Below, piece after piece: positions 20,788 to 27,367 of a DNA stretch of 36,565 bases; positions within the stretch are counted from its first letter, which is position 1, and every line of letters starts with the position of its first letter. Source of the stretch: a virus. The translations under genes and the position numbers were made by a program. The stretch lies in the IMG/VR virus record IMGVR_UViG_3300042890_001520, positions 1 through 36,565 of that record; one strand, written 5' to 3'. The notes beneath the pieces are model-generated. The model was not told the origin of the DNA. It worked only from the letters and a program-made list of their open reading frames with translations, and searched no databases.

Positions 20788-22189
20788 CGAAACCTCTCAC
20801 GACGCATCTGTCTCTTTAATTAAAGATGGAGAGATACTTTTTGCTGGACATGCTGAAAGGTATAGTAAGCAAAAAAATGATTGGTATGTGAATGATAGTT
20901 TAATCACTAATGCTTTGCAGTACGGCACCCCTAATGCTATAGCATACTACGAGAAACCTCTTCTAAAGGCCTCTAGACTGGCTTTAAGGGGTGGATCTGG
21001 AGACTGGAAACCACAGTTTAATATTGAAGGAATACCTAGAAAATCCTTTAGCCACCACTATTCTCATGCAGCAGCAGGATACTATACGAGTTTGTTCAAC
21101 GATGCTGTAATTGTTGTTTTAGATGCTATGGGTGAATACAATACCTCCACAATTTGGGTTGGTGAAGGCGACAAGATTAAACTAAAGTATAAACAAAACT
21201 ATCCAGTAAGTTTCGGACTATTCTATTCAGCATTCACACAACTAATAGGCTTAATGCCAAATCAAGAAGAATATATTATGATGGGGATGGCTGCCTATGG
21301 AGACTGGCAAAAGTATTATAAAAAAGTAGACGAATATTTCCCAAGTTATGATAAACAAAAATATAATTTTCATAAAGGAATAACTGACTGGGGTTGGGTT
21401 TCAGAACAAGATAAGTTTGATATAGCAGCAGCAGTACAAATGGTATACGAGCAAAGGCTAAATCAATTCATGCGTATGGCAAAAAGTTTAACTGGCAAAA
21501 ATAATTTAGTATTCATGGGTGGATGTGCACTAAACTCATCCGCAAATACACTGCTGTGGAAAATATTTGATATGATTTGGATCATGCCTAACCCTGGTGA
21601 TGCTGGTAGTTCTTTAGGCGCATCAGCAGCCCTATATGGAAAGCATCTTGATTGGAAGACTCCTTATCTTGGCTATGACCTTGGTGGAGAGTACCCTGTT
21701 CAGAAAATTTTGGACGGCATATTGAAAGACGGAATCGTAGCAGTAGCAACAGGAAGAGCAGAGTATGGCCCAAGAGCATTAGGAAATAGAAGTATACTTG
21801 CGGACCCAAGAGATCCATCAATTAAAGACAAGGTAAATCTAATTAAACAGAGAGAACTTTTTAGACCCTTTGCCCCAGTAGTTATGGCAGAGCATGCCTC
21901 CAAATGGTTTGATATGGACTTTGAGAGTCCTTATATGCAGTACACAGTTAAGTGCCTGCAGCCTGACAAGATCCCCTCTGTGGTACACGCAGACGGCACA
22001 TCAAGAGTTCAAACAGTTACAAAAGAACAGCACCCAGGGCTATACAGGGTTTTGAATAAATTTTATTTACAAACTGGTGTTCCGATACTTCTTAATACTA
22101 GTTTAAACATTAAAGGGCAACCACTACTAAATGATGAACATGATATAGGTAGTTGGGAGTTAAACTATGACAAAAAGATTATATCATAA
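20768..22189 (+). CDS. NodU/CmcH-family O-carbamoyltransferase
   Basis: A 473-aa carbamoyltransferase. The N-terminal Kae1/YrdC-related half starts 'MIILGINETSHDASVSLIKD' and has 'SHHYSHAAAGYYTSLF' (metal-binding His) and 'VVLDAMGEYNTST'. The C-terminal half has 'GRAEYGPRALGNRSILADPR' and ends with 'LLNTSLNIKGQPLLND'. It uses carbamoyl phosphate and ATP to carbamoylate a hydroxyl, usually on a sugar. The C-terminus is slightly shorter than in many relatives. ATG 20768 is chosen because homology starts there; overlaps are 20 bp upstream and 23 bp downstream. Confidence 0.9.
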   Translation: MIILGINETSHDASVSLIKDGEILFAGHAERYSKQKNDWYVNDSLITNALQYGTPNAIAYYEKPLLKASRLALRGGSGDWKPQFNIEGIPRKSFSHHYSHAAAGYYTSLFNDAVIVVLDAMGEYNTSTIWVGEGDKIKLKYKQNYPVSFGLFYSAFTQLIGLMPNQEEYIMMGMAAYGDWQKYYKKVDEYFPSYDKQKYNFHKGITDWGWVSEQDKFDIAAAVQMVYEQRLNQFMRMAKSLTGKNNLVFMGGCALNSSANTLLWKIFDMIWIMPNPGDAGSSLGASAALYGKHLDWKTPYLGYDLGGEYPVQKILDGILKDGIVAVATGRAEYGPRALGNRSILADPRDPSIKDKVNLIKQRELFRPFAPVVMAEHASKWFDMDFESPYMQYTVKCLQPDKIPSVVHADGTSRVQTVTKEQHPGLYRVLNKFYLQTGVPILLNTSLNIKGQPLLNDEHDIGSWELNYDKKIIS

Positions 22190-23006
22190 GATAGTTAAAG
22201 ATTTATTTTTAAATAATAAAGATCTTATATTTAATACAATGGGTGAGACTGATTTAGATTTTAGAAAAAACTATCCAGAAAGTATGCTTGATGATTTTAA
22301 CTCTTTTGGATTTAGGTGCGATAATTTTATAGACACACACAACGGAAAGCACATACTTTTTATGGGGTGTTCTGAAACACAAGGATCTAACCATGGGCTA
22401 GACGAAGCATGGGCATACATCCTTTATAAAAAAATAAAAGAAAAAGAAAGCGTCAGTGGATATTATAATATTGCAAGTATAGGTGATGGAATAACAATAC
22501 AAATTCTAAAATTAATGCAGTATGTAGATAACTTCGGTGTGCCAGATGAAATATATTTTTTAATTCCAGAAACATATAGAACTATTTTATACAGTCATAA
22601 ACATACTGCTGACACTGAAAACTCATTTTTTCTAAACAATATTCGGGCGGATGAAAATAACTTTACGGATGCAGAGTTTGTAAATGCACATGGAAACTCA
22701 GTGATATGTTTGAGACTGCTAGAATCATTTTGCTCTGCATCCAATACAAAACTATTTTGGTCTACATGGTTTGGTGATGAAGAAGACATCTTTAAAGAAT
22801 ATGAATTTAAAAAATTTATTTCTTTAGATATAAAAAATATGGAGTTAAATATAAAAAAAATTTTTGAACAGCATGAAGATAAAACAAAAACCGTTAAATA
22901 CAACCTGACCAAAAATGATGGACACAAAGGGCTGGTATTCCATAGGTACTGGGCAGAAAAATTTTACGAAGCGAGGGAAAATGAAAAAAATAATAAGAAA
23001 AGTTAG
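22167..23006 (+). CDS. SGNH-like hydrolase/acyltransferase 2
   Basis: A 279-aa protein, GGGAG before the ATG. Blocks: 'GKHILFMGCSETQGSNHGLD' (nucleophile block), 'YYNIASIGDGITIQILKLMQ' (block II), 'DEIYFLIPE' and a terminal 'NDGHKGLVFHRYWAEKFYE' (D/H block). Same architecture as copies 1 and 3; the third-block Asn of classical SGNH enzymes is not obvious. Very AT-rich with long A and T runs. The end overlaps micropeptide 2 by 26 bp. Confidence 0.7.
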   Translation: MTKRLYHKIVKDLFLNNKDLIFNTMGETDLDFRKNYPESMLDDFNSFGFRCDNFIDTHNGKHILFMGCSETQGSNHGLDEAWAYILYKKIKEKESVSGYYNIASIGDGITIQILKLMQYVDNFGVPDEIYFLIPETYRTILYSHKHTADTENSFFLNNIRADENNFTDAEFVNAHGNSVICLRLLESFCSASNTKLFWSTWFGDEEDIFKEYEFKKFISLDIKNMELNIKKIFEQHEDKTKTVKYNLTKNDGHKGLVFHRYWAEKFYEARENEKNNKKS

Positions 23007-23067
23007 GCTATACATGCTGTTTAAGTTTAAAAAAAAGAAAATATTTAAAGATAAATATATTTACTAA
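22981..23067 (+). CDS. Basic micropeptide 2, 28 aa
   Basis: GAGGGAAA precedes the ATG. The product, with 'KKIIRKVRLYMLFKFKKKK' and ending 'KDKYIY', is a relative of micropeptide 1 and likewise stands directly in front of an SGNH-like gene (21 bp gap). The repeat of the pairing is the main evidence that both are real. Confidence 0.58.
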   Translation: MKKIIRKVRLYMLFKFKKKKIFKDKYIY

Positions 23068-23087
23068 TAGAGTGATAGGATAGTTTA

Positions 23088-23930
23088 ATGATTAATAAAA
23101 AATACACACCAAAGACAATACCAAATATTTTTGTTAATAGATCTTTAAAAGAAATGAGTAATAATGGTATTCCTAAAATAGAAGCAGATTCTGTTTTAAT
23201 TGAGTATAAACTAAACTCTCAAGGATATAGATGTGATGAGTTTAACAATCAAAAAATTTTAACTTTGGGATGCTCTCAAACAGAAGGACATGGAATGCCT
23301 ATAGAACTGACATGGCCTTACCTAATATCAGAAAAAATGAATAAAGATTATGTTAATTTAGCAAAAGGTGGAGAAGGAATGCAAGCACAAATAATTAAAG
23401 CATTTCAGTTTTTTAAAGAATTTCACCATCCTGAATATATATTTGCAGTATTCCCAATAGCAAGGATTGAGGTTCCCTTAATAAATTTTACAGTAATGAA
23501 TGACAAAAAAGACAATGACTCAGAGTCTAGAGAAAATATAGGAAAAGCAATGCTTTCAAACAAATTAATTGAAAAGTTTTCTAAAGAGCCCCATATGGCA
23601 GAAAATGTTTTGCCCGAAGAATTTGGAATTTTTTATAATATTTTATTTTTAAAAATATTTATTCAATATTGCGAATCCAATAACATAAAATTATTATGGA
23701 CCTATTATAATGATTCAACTTTAGAACCATACTCTTTTAAAGATTTTACTGATACATATTTTGAGAGCGCCTACTTAAATAGTAAAATACCAAAAAACAT
23801 TGGATGCCATTTAGAGTTTTCTGATAATGAGTTTTTTGATAACGCAGCAGACTACGCCTATTGGCCCCCTGGTCATTGGGGATTTCATCAACAAATCCAT
23901 ATTGCTGAGTCTATATACAATATGATATAA
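23088..23930 (+). CDS. SGNH-like hydrolase/acyltransferase 3
   Basis: A 280-aa protein. Blocks: 'NQKILTLGCSQTEGHGMPIE' (nucleophile block), 'YVNLAKGGEGMQAQIIKAFQ' (block II), 'EYIFAVFPIARIEV' and the terminal 'PPGHWGFHQQIHIAESIYN' (His block; here the Asp position is Pro). The strong match with copy 2 in the first two blocks shows gene duplication. Very AT-rich. An extended -10 promoter for hsp20 lies across its stop codon. Confidence 0.7.
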   Translation: MINKKYTPKTIPNIFVNRSLKEMSNNGIPKIEADSVLIEYKLNSQGYRCDEFNNQKILTLGCSQTEGHGMPIELTWPYLISEKMNKDYVNLAKGGEGMQAQIIKAFQFFKEFHHPEYIFAVFPIARIEVPLINFTVMNDKKDNDSESRENIGKAMLSNKLIEKFSKEPHMAENVLPEEFGIFYNILFLKIFIQYCESNNIKLLWTYYNDSTLEPYSFKDFTDTYFESAYLNSKIPKNIGCHLEFSDNEFFDNAADYAYWPPGHWGFHQQIHIAESIYNMI

Positions 23931-23931
23931 T
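23923..23931 (+). promoter_or_regulatory. Extended -10 promoter TGA-TATAAT for hsp20-like gene
   Basis: TGA-TATAAT overlapping the stop of the SGNH-like gene 3. The leader to 23987 is about 48 nt and contains a CCC/GGG mini-hairpin and a GAAAGGGG ribosome-binding site. Confidence 0.7.
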
Positions 23932-23986
23932 ATTTATACCTGCCCAAATGGGGGGAATTAACTTATTCGCTTGAAAGGGGAATAAC

Positions 23987-24403
23987 ATGGTAACAAAGTA
24001 CGCTATGGATCTATTCAATGATCCTTTTTTTATTGGCTTCAACAGAGAGTTGAGTCGCCTAAATACAGCACATAAAACAAACTCACAGTCATACCCTCCG
24101 TATGATCTAATCAAACTAGATGAAGATACATACAAGATTTCACTGGCTGTCGCTGGTTTTTCAAAAGACGATATTGATGTTTCAGTAGATAATGGAACAC
24201 TGATCATCAAGGGTGAGATTGTTGAAGTGACAGATGCAGAGGTAGTTCACAAGGGAATCGCAGGAAGAAAGTTTGTAAGATCTTTTGCACTGGGAGAGTA
24301 CATGGAAGTAACTTCTGCAGAACTAAAGGATGGTATGCTACATGTAAATGTTGTACGCATTGTTCCTGAAGACAAAAAGCCAAAATCTATTAAAATTAAA
24401 TAG
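23987..24403 (+). CDS. Small heat-shock protein (Hsp20/alpha-crystallin)
   Basis: A 138-aa chaperone. The N-terminal 'MDLFNDPFFIGFNRELSRL' is the IbpA-like start; 'YPPYDLIKLDEDTYKISLAV' and 'AGFSKDDIDVSVDNGTLII' then 'KGEI' give the alpha-crystallin core, followed by 'RKFVRSFALGEYMEVTSAEL' and 'GMLHVNVVRIVPE'. The end lacks a clear IxI motif apart from SIKIK. Hsp20 proteins hold unfolding proteins; phage copies (as in cyanophages and pelagiphages) may help fold virion proteins. GAAAGGGG precedes the ATG. Confidence 0.93.
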   Translation: MVTKYAMDLFNDPFFIGFNRELSRLNTAHKTNSQSYPPYDLIKLDEDTYKISLAVAGFSKDDIDVSVDNGTLIIKGEIVEVTDAEVVHKGIAGRKFVRSFALGEYMEVTSAELKDGMLHVNVVRIVPEDKKPKSIKIK

Positions 24404-24409
24404 TATAAT
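24404..24409 (+). promoter_or_regulatory. -10 element TATAAT in front of structured RNA
   Basis: TATAAT starts directly after the hsp20 stop. A transcript from here would begin about 24416 and enter the structured region. Confidence 0.5.
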
Positions 24410-24415
24410 AGATAG

Positions 24416-24525
24416 TATTCCGTCATGATACATGCAGTTGCTTTTAGCAACCTTATTGCTGAGTACGGACAAGCCAGGGTCGCACCCTGGGAGACCTGAG
24501 CAAGTCCATAAACTGCTCATTATTC
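24416..24525 (+). ncRNA. Structured RNA candidate between hsp20 and pstS
   Basis: The 190-bp gap holds dense pairing: outer stem GCAGTT (24434-24439) with AACTGC (24511-24516); a perfect hairpin CCAGGG-TCGCA-CCCTGG (24474-24490); GGAC with GTCC around that hairpin; and alternatives GTTGC/GCAAC and TGAGCA/TGCTCA. A 24-codon ORF starting at ATG 24425 also runs through it. A riboswitch-like leader, a small RNA or a micropeptide mRNA are all possible. It matches no RNA family I can name. Confidence 0.5.
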
Positions 24526-24581
24526 ATCTAAATTTAATTCTTAGTTTACCAATTATAACAAAAGTTTATAGCCTTGTCATA

Positions 24582-24587
24582 TATACT
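24582..24587 (+). promoter_or_regulatory. Leaderless promoter -10 TATACT for pstS
   Basis: TATACT, six bases, then ATG at 24594. No Shine-Dalgarno site. No good -35. Confidence 0.65.
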
Positions 24588-24593
24588 GTAAGT

Positions 24594-25637
24594 ATGAAAT
24601 TTAAATTCATTGCTTTACCAGTAGCATTAGCCATATTTGCTAATGCTTTTTTTATTACCCCTTCACATGCTGACAACCTTCAAGGTGCTGGATCCACATT
24701 TGCTGCTAACTTTATAGACAGATGCAGGGTCGAATTTATGAAATCAACAGGAGATTCTGTTGTATATGGAGCATCTGGATCAGGTGCTGGAAAGAATATG
24801 TTTTCAAATGGAGTAACAGACTTTGCTATGTCAGATGTTCCTTACTCTGGTACAGAAGTAAAGCCATCAAAAGAGTTTGTATATGTTCCATTGGTAGCAG
24901 GGCCAATTGGAATTATCTACAAACTTGATGGATATAAAGTTACTATCAAGATGAGTAAAGATACCCTTGCTAAAGTTTTTGCGGGACAAATAACAATGTG
25001 GAACGACCCACAGATATTAAAAGAAAACCTTATATCAGGAAAACTACCTAAGATACCAGCAACAAAGATTAGAGTTGTATACCGTGTTGATGGTTCTGGA
25101 ACTTCAGAAGTTTTTACCTCATACCTTAATGCAGTTGCTCCAACTATATGGAACAAACCAGGGAATAAAAACTTTGGTACTGCATTCCCTGGAGATATAT
25201 CTAAGAGTTATATGACCAGCGCTTCTGGGTCTCATGGAATTGCAATGGTACAAGGAACTACAAATGGATCTATTGGATACAATGAGATATCATATGCAAG
25301 AGGACTAAAGACAGTCTCTGTTGAGAATGAGGCTGGAAGGTTTATACAGCCAACAGTGAGTGCAGCGTCAGTATTCCTTGGAGACTTTGTCCCAGACAAG
25401 AGTGGCGTAGTTAAAATTAATTACAAGAACCCTAATAAACTATCCTATAACATATCAACATTCACATACGGTATAGCATACAAAGAGAAGAACTCAAAAA
25501 ATGATTCCGTTAAAAAGTTCTTTAACTTTATGCTTGATACCTGTGGCAAGAAGGCTGAAGATCTTGGCTACTCTCCAATCAGAAGTGCTATGCTCAAGTT
25601 TTCAAAGGCAAGAGTAGCAGAAATAAGTTCAAAGTAG
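24594..25637 (+). CDS. pstS: PstS-type phosphate-binding protein (leaderless)
   Basis: A 347-aa periplasmic-type binding protein with a Sec signal peptide ending near 'PSHA-DN'. Phosphate-pocket motifs: 'LQGAGSTFAANFIDR', 'YGASGSGAGKNMF', 'AMSDVPYSG', 'VYRVDGSGTSEVFTSYL' and 'SASGSHGIAMVQG'. It would bind phosphate outside the membrane for the host PstCAB importer. No lipobox Cys is seen. Phage-carried pstS is a known auxiliary gene in marine phages. The reading frame is open upstream to 24432, but the signal peptide, the promoter spacing and the loss of homology place the start at 24594. Confidence 0.92.
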   Translation: MKFKFIALPVALAIFANAFFITPSHADNLQGAGSTFAANFIDRCRVEFMKSTGDSVVYGASGSGAGKNMFSNGVTDFAMSDVPYSGTEVKPSKEFVYVPLVAGPIGIIYKLDGYKVTIKMSKDTLAKVFAGQITMWNDPQILKENLISGKLPKIPATKIRVVYRVDGSGTSEVFTSYLNAVAPTIWNKPGNKNFGTAFPGDISKSYMTSASGSHGIAMVQGTTNGSIGYNEISYARGLKTVSVENEAGRFIQPTVSAASVFLGDFVPDKSGVVKINYKNPNKLSYNISTFTYGIAYKEKNSKNDSVKKFFNFMLDTCGKKAEDLGYSPIRSAMLKFSKARVAEISSK

Positions 25638-25640
25638 CAG

Positions 25641-25646
25641 TATAAT
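25641..25646 (+). promoter_or_regulatory. -10 element TATAAT in front of structured RNA
   Basis: TATAAT lies 3 bp after the pstS stop; six bases later the transcript would begin with the first stem of the structured RNA at 25653. Confidence 0.55.
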
Positions 25647-25652
25647 AGAAGT

Positions 25653-25745
25653 GTCCCACACAGGACCTTAGTGATGGATTAGTTACCCATTGGATAGAGA
25701 CCGTGGCGCAAGTCAGGTGAATTGCCTGTGTGGGGCCTTAATATT
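25653..25745 (+). ncRNA. Structured RNA candidate closed by a 10-bp stem
   Basis: CCCACACAGG and CCTGTGTGGG form a perfect 10-bp terminal stem around about 60 nt that contains ATGG/CCAT and a GTGGCGCAAGTC segment. The stem is followed by GCC and a TTAATATTTT tract. The predicted transcript start lies at the stem base, so this looks like a discrete small RNA of about 90 nt rather than a leader. No family recognised; it is not a tRNA. Confidence 0.58.
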
Positions 25746-25752
25746 TTCACGG

Positions 25753-25758
25753 TATAAT
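25753..25758 (+). promoter_or_regulatory. Leaderless promoter -10 TATAAT for HNH gene
   Basis: TATAAT, seven bases, ATG at 25766. No ribosome-binding site. Confidence 0.6.
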
Positions 25759-25765
25759 AATAGCA

Positions 25766-26032
25766 ATGACTGACAAAGAGTTAGACCATTATAATAAGCA
25801 GCAGTATAAGAAGATGCTTGCTAAGATAAAAGAGGATTCTGGCTGTGTAGACTGTGGTGTTGGTAACCACATAATCTTAGACTTTGATCATGTAAGAGAT
25901 AAGAAATATAACATATCCAGAATGATCCACGATGGTTTTTCCTGGAAGGCTATTAAGAAAGAGATCGAAAAGTGTGAGGTGGTTTGTGCCAATTGCCATA
26001 GGATAAGGACTCATAATAGGCTTGCTGGTTAA
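25766..26032 (+). CDS. Small HNH endonuclease
   Basis: An 88-aa protein with the HNH beta-beta-alpha-metal fold: zinc pair C27-x2-C30 in 'GCVDCG', the catalytic 'ILDFDHVRDKKYNIS' with DH, then 'EKCEVVCANCHRIRTHNRL' with the second CxxC and the final His. It would nick or cut DNA. Small free-standing HNH genes are common in phages as homing elements or packaging helpers; this one is far from the terminase, so homing or an unrelated role is more likely. Confidence 0.92.
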   Translation: MTDKELDHYNKQQYKKMLAKIKEDSGCVDCGVGNHIILDFDHVRDKKYNISRMIHDGFSWKAIKKEIEKCEVVCANCHRIRTHNRLAG

Positions 26033-26034
26033 TA

Positions 26035-26043
26035 TGGTATACT
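26035..26043 (+). promoter_or_regulatory. Leaderless extended promoter TGG-TATACT
   Basis: TGG-TATACT at 26035-26043, then six bases and ATG at 26050. Confidence 0.8.
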
Positions 26044-26049
26044 ATTAAT

Positions 26050-26490
26050 ATGTTAAAAGAAGGCGATTTCGCAATGACCTCCCACGGTGGAGAAGGAGAT
26101 ACACACATAGGGCAAGTAGTACATGTTATGTATGAAGGCGCTCTTGGTAATCCAGAAACAGAATATTATATGGAAGCAAGTGCAGAAAATCCTGCGGTAA
26201 TGATTCAACTATTTGAACAAGAAGAAAGCGGATTATGGGAAGCAACAAGACTATACACTGCATGTGCAATGTCTATGTATGTACAGATCCCACCACTAAT
26301 GGTTGAGCCTGAAGATTCAGAAGTTGCTATGGCTATGTATGATGCACAAATGGGCAAAGCAGCACCTTGCTGGGATGGATATGTACAAAGAGGAATGAAA
26401 CCAGGTGCAGACGGAAAGCCAGTGCCTAACTGTATCCCAGTTGCCAAATCAGATAGTTGGGTTGATTCTCCATTTAAGGTGGCAAAGTAA
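26050..26490 (+). CDS. Hypothetical 146-aa protein with C-terminal GYVQRGMK...VPNC motif (leaderless)
   Basis: The N-terminal 100 residues are acidic beta-like sequence ('GDTHIGQVVHVMYEGALGNP', 'GLWEATRLYTACAMSMYVQI'). The C-terminal motif 'CWDGYVQRGMKPGADGKPVP' followed by 'NC' is a short domain I recognise at the ends of varied phage and large-virus proteins (C-x-x-GY-x-Q-x-GMK-x-x-GKxVPNC); its role is unclear. The mRNA should be leaderless. The stop overlaps the next ATG. Confidence 0.78.
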   Translation: MLKEGDFAMTSHGGEGDTHIGQVVHVMYEGALGNPETEYYMEASAENPAVMIQLFEQEESGLWEATRLYTACAMSMYVQIPPLMVEPEDSEVAMAMYDAQMGKAAPCWDGYVQRGMKPGADGKPVPNCIPVAKSDSWVDSPFKVAK

Positions 26491-26621
26491 TGCCAAAGAA
26501 AAAAGCAGCAGCCTTTAACCCTGTTCAGATTAAAGATGGATGGATTGTTAGACTATATAAAGATGGTCGCATCAAGTCTAAGATTGCCCCTTATGAAGTA
26601 AAGCATAAGCCAAAGCCATGA
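26490..26621 (+). CDS. Basic 43-aa protein
   Basis: Starts on the last base of the previous stop (TAATG) and overlaps the thioredoxin gene by 4 bp. The product is basic with a short beta-hairpin-like centre: 'VQIKDGWIVRLYKDGRIKSK'. The W-I-V-R-L-Y-K-D-G-R pattern is seen in small phage proteins. Function unknown. Confidence 0.65.
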   Translation: MPKKKAAAFNPVQIKDGWIVRLYKDGRIKSKIAPYEVKHKPKP

Positions 26622-26869
26622 AAGAACTTTTACATTTTACAGCAGATTGGTGTAACCCATGCAAGAGTATGGCTCCAGTCATTGAAAGGTTTATTAACGA
26701 TAACCCAGATATAAAATATACAAAGGTTGACGTAGATGCGGAGACTGAGTTAGTCAGAGAGTATAGAGTTCAGTCTGTTCCAACATTCATTGCACTTATT
26801 GATGGAGAGTATCATAATATGCTTGGCGGAGTTAAGCCAGAATCTGTTATAAGATCTATATTTGGGTAG
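26618..26869 (+). CDS. Thioredoxin (WCNPC)
   Basis: An 83-aa thioredoxin. Active site 'DWCNPCKSM' (C12, C15), 'KYTKVDVDAE' (strand 3) and the cis-Pro P55 in 'VQSVPTFIAL', ending 'GGVKPESVIRSI'. It is shorter than E. coli Trx (108 aa) because the first strand and helix are missing, as in other phage mini-thioredoxins. It could reduce ribonucleotide reductase or the phage peroxidases encoded near 28.4-29.6 kb. Confidence 0.93.
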   Translation: MKELLHFTADWCNPCKSMAPVIERFINDNPDIKYTKVDVDAETELVREYRVQSVPTFIALIDGEYHNMLGGVKPESVIRSIFG

Positions 26870-26901
26870 TTTTTAAGTCATACCCAGGACTTTAAGTTAA
26901 G

Positions 26902-26968
26902 GACAATATAGTGTTGCAACACGCTATAAAAAAGTTTCCCGACAAAGATACAGCGACTATATTGTCAC
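26902..26968 (-). ncRNA. Structured RNA candidate between convergent gene blocks
   Basis: GACAATATAGT (26902-26912) and ACTATATTGTC (26956-26966) are perfect 11-bp inverted copies; CGCT/AGCG stacks inside, and a 12-bp palindrome GTGTTGCAACAC (26911-26922) gives an inner hairpin. On the minus strand an extended -10 box (TGG-TATAAT) ends six bases before the stem, so a minus-strand RNA of about 70 nt is predicted. A two-way transcription barrier is the alternative. Confidence 0.58.
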
Positions 26969-26974
26969 AATATA

Positions 26975-26983
26975 ATTATACCA
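26975..26983 (-). promoter_or_regulatory. Extended -10 promoter TGG-TATAAT (minus strand)
   Basis: Minus-strand TGG-TATAAT directly beside the 3' end of tRNA-Arg and in front of the structured RNA. Confidence 0.6.
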
Positions 26984-26984
26984 T

Positions 26985-27058
26985 GTACCCCTGGCAGGAA
27001 TCGAACCTGCGACAAACGGATTAGAAGTCCGCTACTCTTCCGCTGAGTTACAGAGGTA
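26985..27058 (-). tRNA. tRNA-Arg (TCT)
   Basis: Minus-strand cloverleaf: acceptor TACCTCT with AGGGGTA, D arm CTC/GAG, anticodon stem GCGGA/TCCGT around CTTCTAA (anticodon TCT), T arm with standard TTCGATT loop. No encoded CCA. Reads AGA, a codon used often in this AT-rich genome. Confidence 0.95.
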
Positions 27059-27061
27059 TGG

Positions 27062-27136
27062 TACACCAGGTAGGACTTGAACCTACGAATAGCCGAATTA
27101 TGAGTTCGGTGCCTTAACCAACTTGGCTACTGGTGC
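27062..27136 (-). tRNA. tRNA with CAT anticodon (elongator Met, or Ile2)
   Basis: Minus-strand cloverleaf: acceptor GCACCAG with CTGGTGT, D arm with GTTGGTTA, anticodon stem CCGAA/TTCGG around CTCATAA (CAT), T arm GTAGG/CCTAC with loop TTCAAGT. No initiator features (no GGG/CCC anticodon stem). It could be Met or lysidine-modified Ile2. Confidence 0.92.
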
Positions 27137-27142
27137 TAGTCC

Positions 27143-27367
27143 TTATTTAATTAGTAAGCCAAAGAATGTTCCAAGAAGAAAGCATAAAATCCCAATAGTA
27201 GAATGATAGTATGTTTTCATGTGTTGTTTAATAATGTAACGTTTTATTTCTTTTGATATTTTATTTACTTCGTCTTGATCTACCACAATATCTCCAGTTC
27301 TAGTTAGGGACTGAGCGTAAAGATCCAAGAATAATTTCTTCTCTGATCCGTTGCTGTTTGCGTTCAA
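27143..27367 (-). CDS. C-terminal-membrane-anchor hypothetical, about 74 aa
   Basis: Minus-strand gene next to the tRNAs. A helical charged part ('DQDEVNKISKEIKRYIIKQH') is followed by a transmembrane helix at the end ('TIGILCFLLGTFFGLLIK'). The start is uncertain: TTG at 27367 would overlap the upstream gene by 68 bp; TTG at 27328 after GAGAAG is an alternative. Function unknown. Confidence 0.6.
   Translation of the reverse strand: MNANSNGSEKKLFLDLYAQSLTRTGDIVVDQDEVNKISKEIKRYIIKQHMKTYYHSTIGILCFLLGTFFGLLIK

Noticed and set aside
24425-24520. Hammerhead or HDV-like ribozyme in the hsp20-pstS gap
   Set aside because: No CTGATGA...GAAA core and no plausible nested double pseudoknot was found by eye.
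24432-24593. An upstream extension of the pstS frame (ORF open from 24432)
   Set aside because: It would add about 54 residues before a complete signal peptide; the -10 box and six-base spacing place the start at 24594, and the added part is the structured RNA region.
25653-25745. IscB/HEARO-type RNA next to the HNH gene
   Set aside because: The HNH protein is only 88 aa, with no RuvC domain, so it is not an IscB; adjacency alone is not evidence.
25653-25745. Cobalamin-riboswitch-like segment (AAGTCAGGTGAATTGCCTG)
   Set aside because: A superficial likeness to the GGTG...core; the flanking receptor arrangement and the CCGC-ACTG box are missing.
26911-26922. GTGTTGCAACAC as a free operator palindrome
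   Set aside because: It fits better as an inner hairpin of the larger inverted-repeat structure, although an operator role cannot be excluded.
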